Below, piece after piece: positions 58,450 through 59,680 of a DNA stretch of 59,680 nucleotides. The stretch's first letter is position 1, and every line of letters begins with the position of its first letter. The notes beneath the pieces are model-generated. The model ran no database searches, had not been told where the DNA came from, and saw nothing but the letters and a program-made list of their open reading frames with translations. Made by a program: the position numbers and the translations under genes. Source of the stretch: HGM04593 sp045630965 (GTDB lineage Bacteria > Bacteroidota > Bacteroidia > Bacteroidales > Bacteroidaceae); NCBI GenBank assembly GCA_045630965.1, contig JAZQTU010000007.1, positions 1-59,680 of the forward strand, given 5' to 3'.

Positions 58450-59680
58450 TTACTTAGCGAGGATTTTCTTTACCTCTTTTGCAATTGCCTTGTCAGCGGC
58501 AGCCTTTGCAGCATTGAGTTTCTTCTGTGCAGCAGCCTCAGCCTTTGCATTGCCGGCAGCCTTTGCAGCCTTCACTGCATCGTAAAGAGCCCAAAGGTTC
58601 TTCTGTGCAGTAACCTTCTTCTGTGCTGCGCTGTAAGCCTCAGCCTCAGCCTCTGTAGCAGCCTCAGCCTCAGGAGCCGCATAAGCGTGGTTGTAACCCT
58701 CTACCTCATTCCAGTGACCACGTGTAAAGTCGGGGAATGTAACGGCTGCGCAGTTGTTGTCCATTGACAATGTACCGAGCTCTGCCAAGCAGCACCACTC
58801 AGCCATGTCATATACGTCCATATCAAGTGGCAAACCGTTCTGCAAGCAGTAAACAAGACGTGAGTCCATCACGAAGTCCATACCGCCGTGACCGAGGCCG
58901 CGACCCTTCTCAACATACTTCTTGAGGATTGGGTGGTAGTACTTTGCCATCATTGCATTTCTCTGCTCTGCATTCATAAAGCCGTGAGCATTAAGGTTGT
59001 CAACCTGAGGAGCACCTGTACCCTTGAGTGCCTCACCTGAGAGTGCGAGCTCGGGAGTTGGATACTTTGTTGCATAACCCTTTGTACCTGTGAGCTTGAA
59101 CAAACGGTTGTAGGGCTGTGGAGTCATAACGTTGTGCTGGATTTCAACCACCTTACCCTTTGCTGTACGCATAAGAGTTGTTGTGTGGTCACCGTTGCGG
59201 AACTCCTTGCACTCCTTGCCGGTCTTCTCCTTTACAAGTTCCTTACCGAAGAATGGATCTGTATCCATTGCAACAAGTGTTGTAAAGCGGTCGCCACGGT
59301 GAATGTTCATACACTGTGCAACGGGGCCAAGGCCGTGAGTAGCGTAGAGGTCGCCACGGTTCTCCTTGTTGTACTTCAGACGCCAGTGGAGGTTGTCAAC
59401 GTCATTGTCGGCAGGATCCTTCCAGTATGCATCCCAGAACCACTCGAGGCTGTGGATGTAAGCACCCTCGGCGCGGATAATCTCACCGAACACACCCTGC
59501 TGTGCCATATTCAATGCGTTCATTTCATAGTCGTCATAGCAGCAGTTCTCGAGGATGAAGCAGTGGAGACGTGCCTGCTCAGAGAGGTTGATAAGGCTCC
59601 AGCACTGCTCGAGGTTCATTGCAGAAGGCACCTCGATGGCTGTGTGCTTGCCGTTCTCCATTGCATACTTCGCAATTGGA
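58450..59680 (-). CDS. GH109-type Gfo/Idh/MocA oxidoreductase-like glycosidase, partial
   Basis: The gene enters from the right edge; in-frame codons before the ATG at 59661 read PIAKYA, continuing the NAD-binding fold (AxxxGKHTAIEVP), so the N-terminus is outside the window. Segments such as LENCCYDDYEMNALNMAQQG, VFGEIIRAEGAYIHSLEWFW, ATHGLGPVAQCMNIHRGDRF, GHGGMDFVMDSRLVYCLQNG and VTFPDFTRG match GH109 alpha-N-acetylgalactosaminidases, which use bound NAD+ in an elimination mechanism and act on blood group A or mucin GalNAc. After the family end there is an extra tail of about 75 residues rich in Ala, Glu and Lys (for example AAQKKLNAAKAAADKAIAKE), unusual for the family. Confidence 0.88.
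   Translation of the reverse strand, partial: PIAKYAMENGKHTAIEVPSAMNLEQCWSLINLSEQARLHCFILENCCYDDYEMNALNMAQQGVFGEIIRAEGAYIHSLEWFWDAYWKDPADNDVDNLHWRLKYNKENRGDLYATHGLGPVAQCMNIHRGDRFTTLVAMDTDPFFGKELVKEKTGKECKEFRNGDHTTTLMRTAKGKVVEIQHNVMTPQPYNRLFKLTGTKGYATKYPTPELALSGEALKGTGAPQVDNLNAHGFMNAEQRNAMMAKYYHPILKKYVEKGRGLGHGGMDFVMDSRLVYCLQNGLPLDMDVYDMAEWCCLAELGTLSMDNNCAAVTFPDFTRGHWNEVEGYNHAYAAPEAEAATEAEAEAYSAAQKKVTAQKNLWALYDAVKAAKAAGNAKAEAAAQKKLNAAKAAADKAIAKEVKKILAK

Noticed and set aside
1..59680. CRISPR arrays, rRNA, tRNA, phage or defence genes
   Set aside because: I looked through the intergenic stretches on both strands and saw no regular spaced repeats, cloverleaf-like sequences or matching protein motifs.

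Overview
The window comes from a member of the Bacteroidota, most likely order Bacteroidales and near Prevotellaceae or Bacteroidaceae. Supporting signs are promoters of the TTTG-N19-TAnnTTTG type without Shine-Dalgarno-like spacing, a yceD-rpmF pair, a PorT-like type IX secretion protein, short 'GIYIxNGKKxxVK' C-terminal sorting tails, an S46 dipeptidyl peptidase, FTCD-type histidine degradation, and many secreted glycoside hydrolases (GH84, GH95 twice, GH109, a DUF4091 protein). I see no rRNA, tRNA, CRISPR array, prophage or intact insertion sequence. Coding density is high and gene ends are often marked by long, nearly perfect hairpins.

Layout. 1-13.1 kb: partial rpmF with yceD, an orphan sensor kinase, an M1 aminopeptidase lipoprotein, a flavodiiron protein, then a long minus-strand series (O-methyltransferase, rbfA, LolC/E-like permease, YqiA-like hydrolase, TonB-dependent receptor, small lipoprotein, DUF4091 protein). 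13.2-22.7 kb: xerD, a TPR/OmpA-like lipoprotein, dprA, porT, a two-cluster ferredoxin, a TlpA-like thioredoxin, a 5'-nucleotidase split over two genes, rplS and a cyclophilin. 23-26.7 kb: a 1230-residue GH95 enzyme with a type IX sorting tail.

26.8-39.8 kb is a tightly packed plus-strand unit of eight genes: ftcD, hutU, hutH, hutI, an S46 peptidase with the DPP11 (Asp/Glu) specificity arginine, an AAEx-type transporter, an 81-residue protein of unknown function and a second GH95 enzyme. Spacings are 0-20 bp, with one overlap, and the next hairpin terminator follows the GH95 gene. Together they suggest a unit for foraging glycoproteins and using the amino acids released. 39.8-48.6 kb: thioredoxin, two unknown exported proteins, an MBL-fold enzyme, an SLC13 transporter - DcaP-like porin - GH84 set behind a repeat-rich leader, and fabI.

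48.6-57.5 kb, minus strand: BASS transporter, NAD(P)HX repair enzyme, aroQ and a TonB C-terminal protein; then an aromatic amino acid operon (DAHP synthase, tyrA, aroB, aroA, CM-prephenate dehydratase) whose proteins resemble those of Clostridia more than the arrangement I associate with Bacteroides. 57.5-59.7 kb: a decayed BspA-like gene that still carries a sorting tail, a structured non-coding stretch, and a GH109 gene cut by the window edge, with an unusual Ala/Lys-rich tail.

No single region is a clear-cut novel defence or mobile system. The most noteworthy items are the eight-gene hut-DPP11-transporter-GH95 unit, the possibly acquired aro operon, the SLC13-porin-GH84 set with iteron-like repeats, a small inverted-repeat element near 52.1 kb, and a possible small RNA near 58.35 kb.
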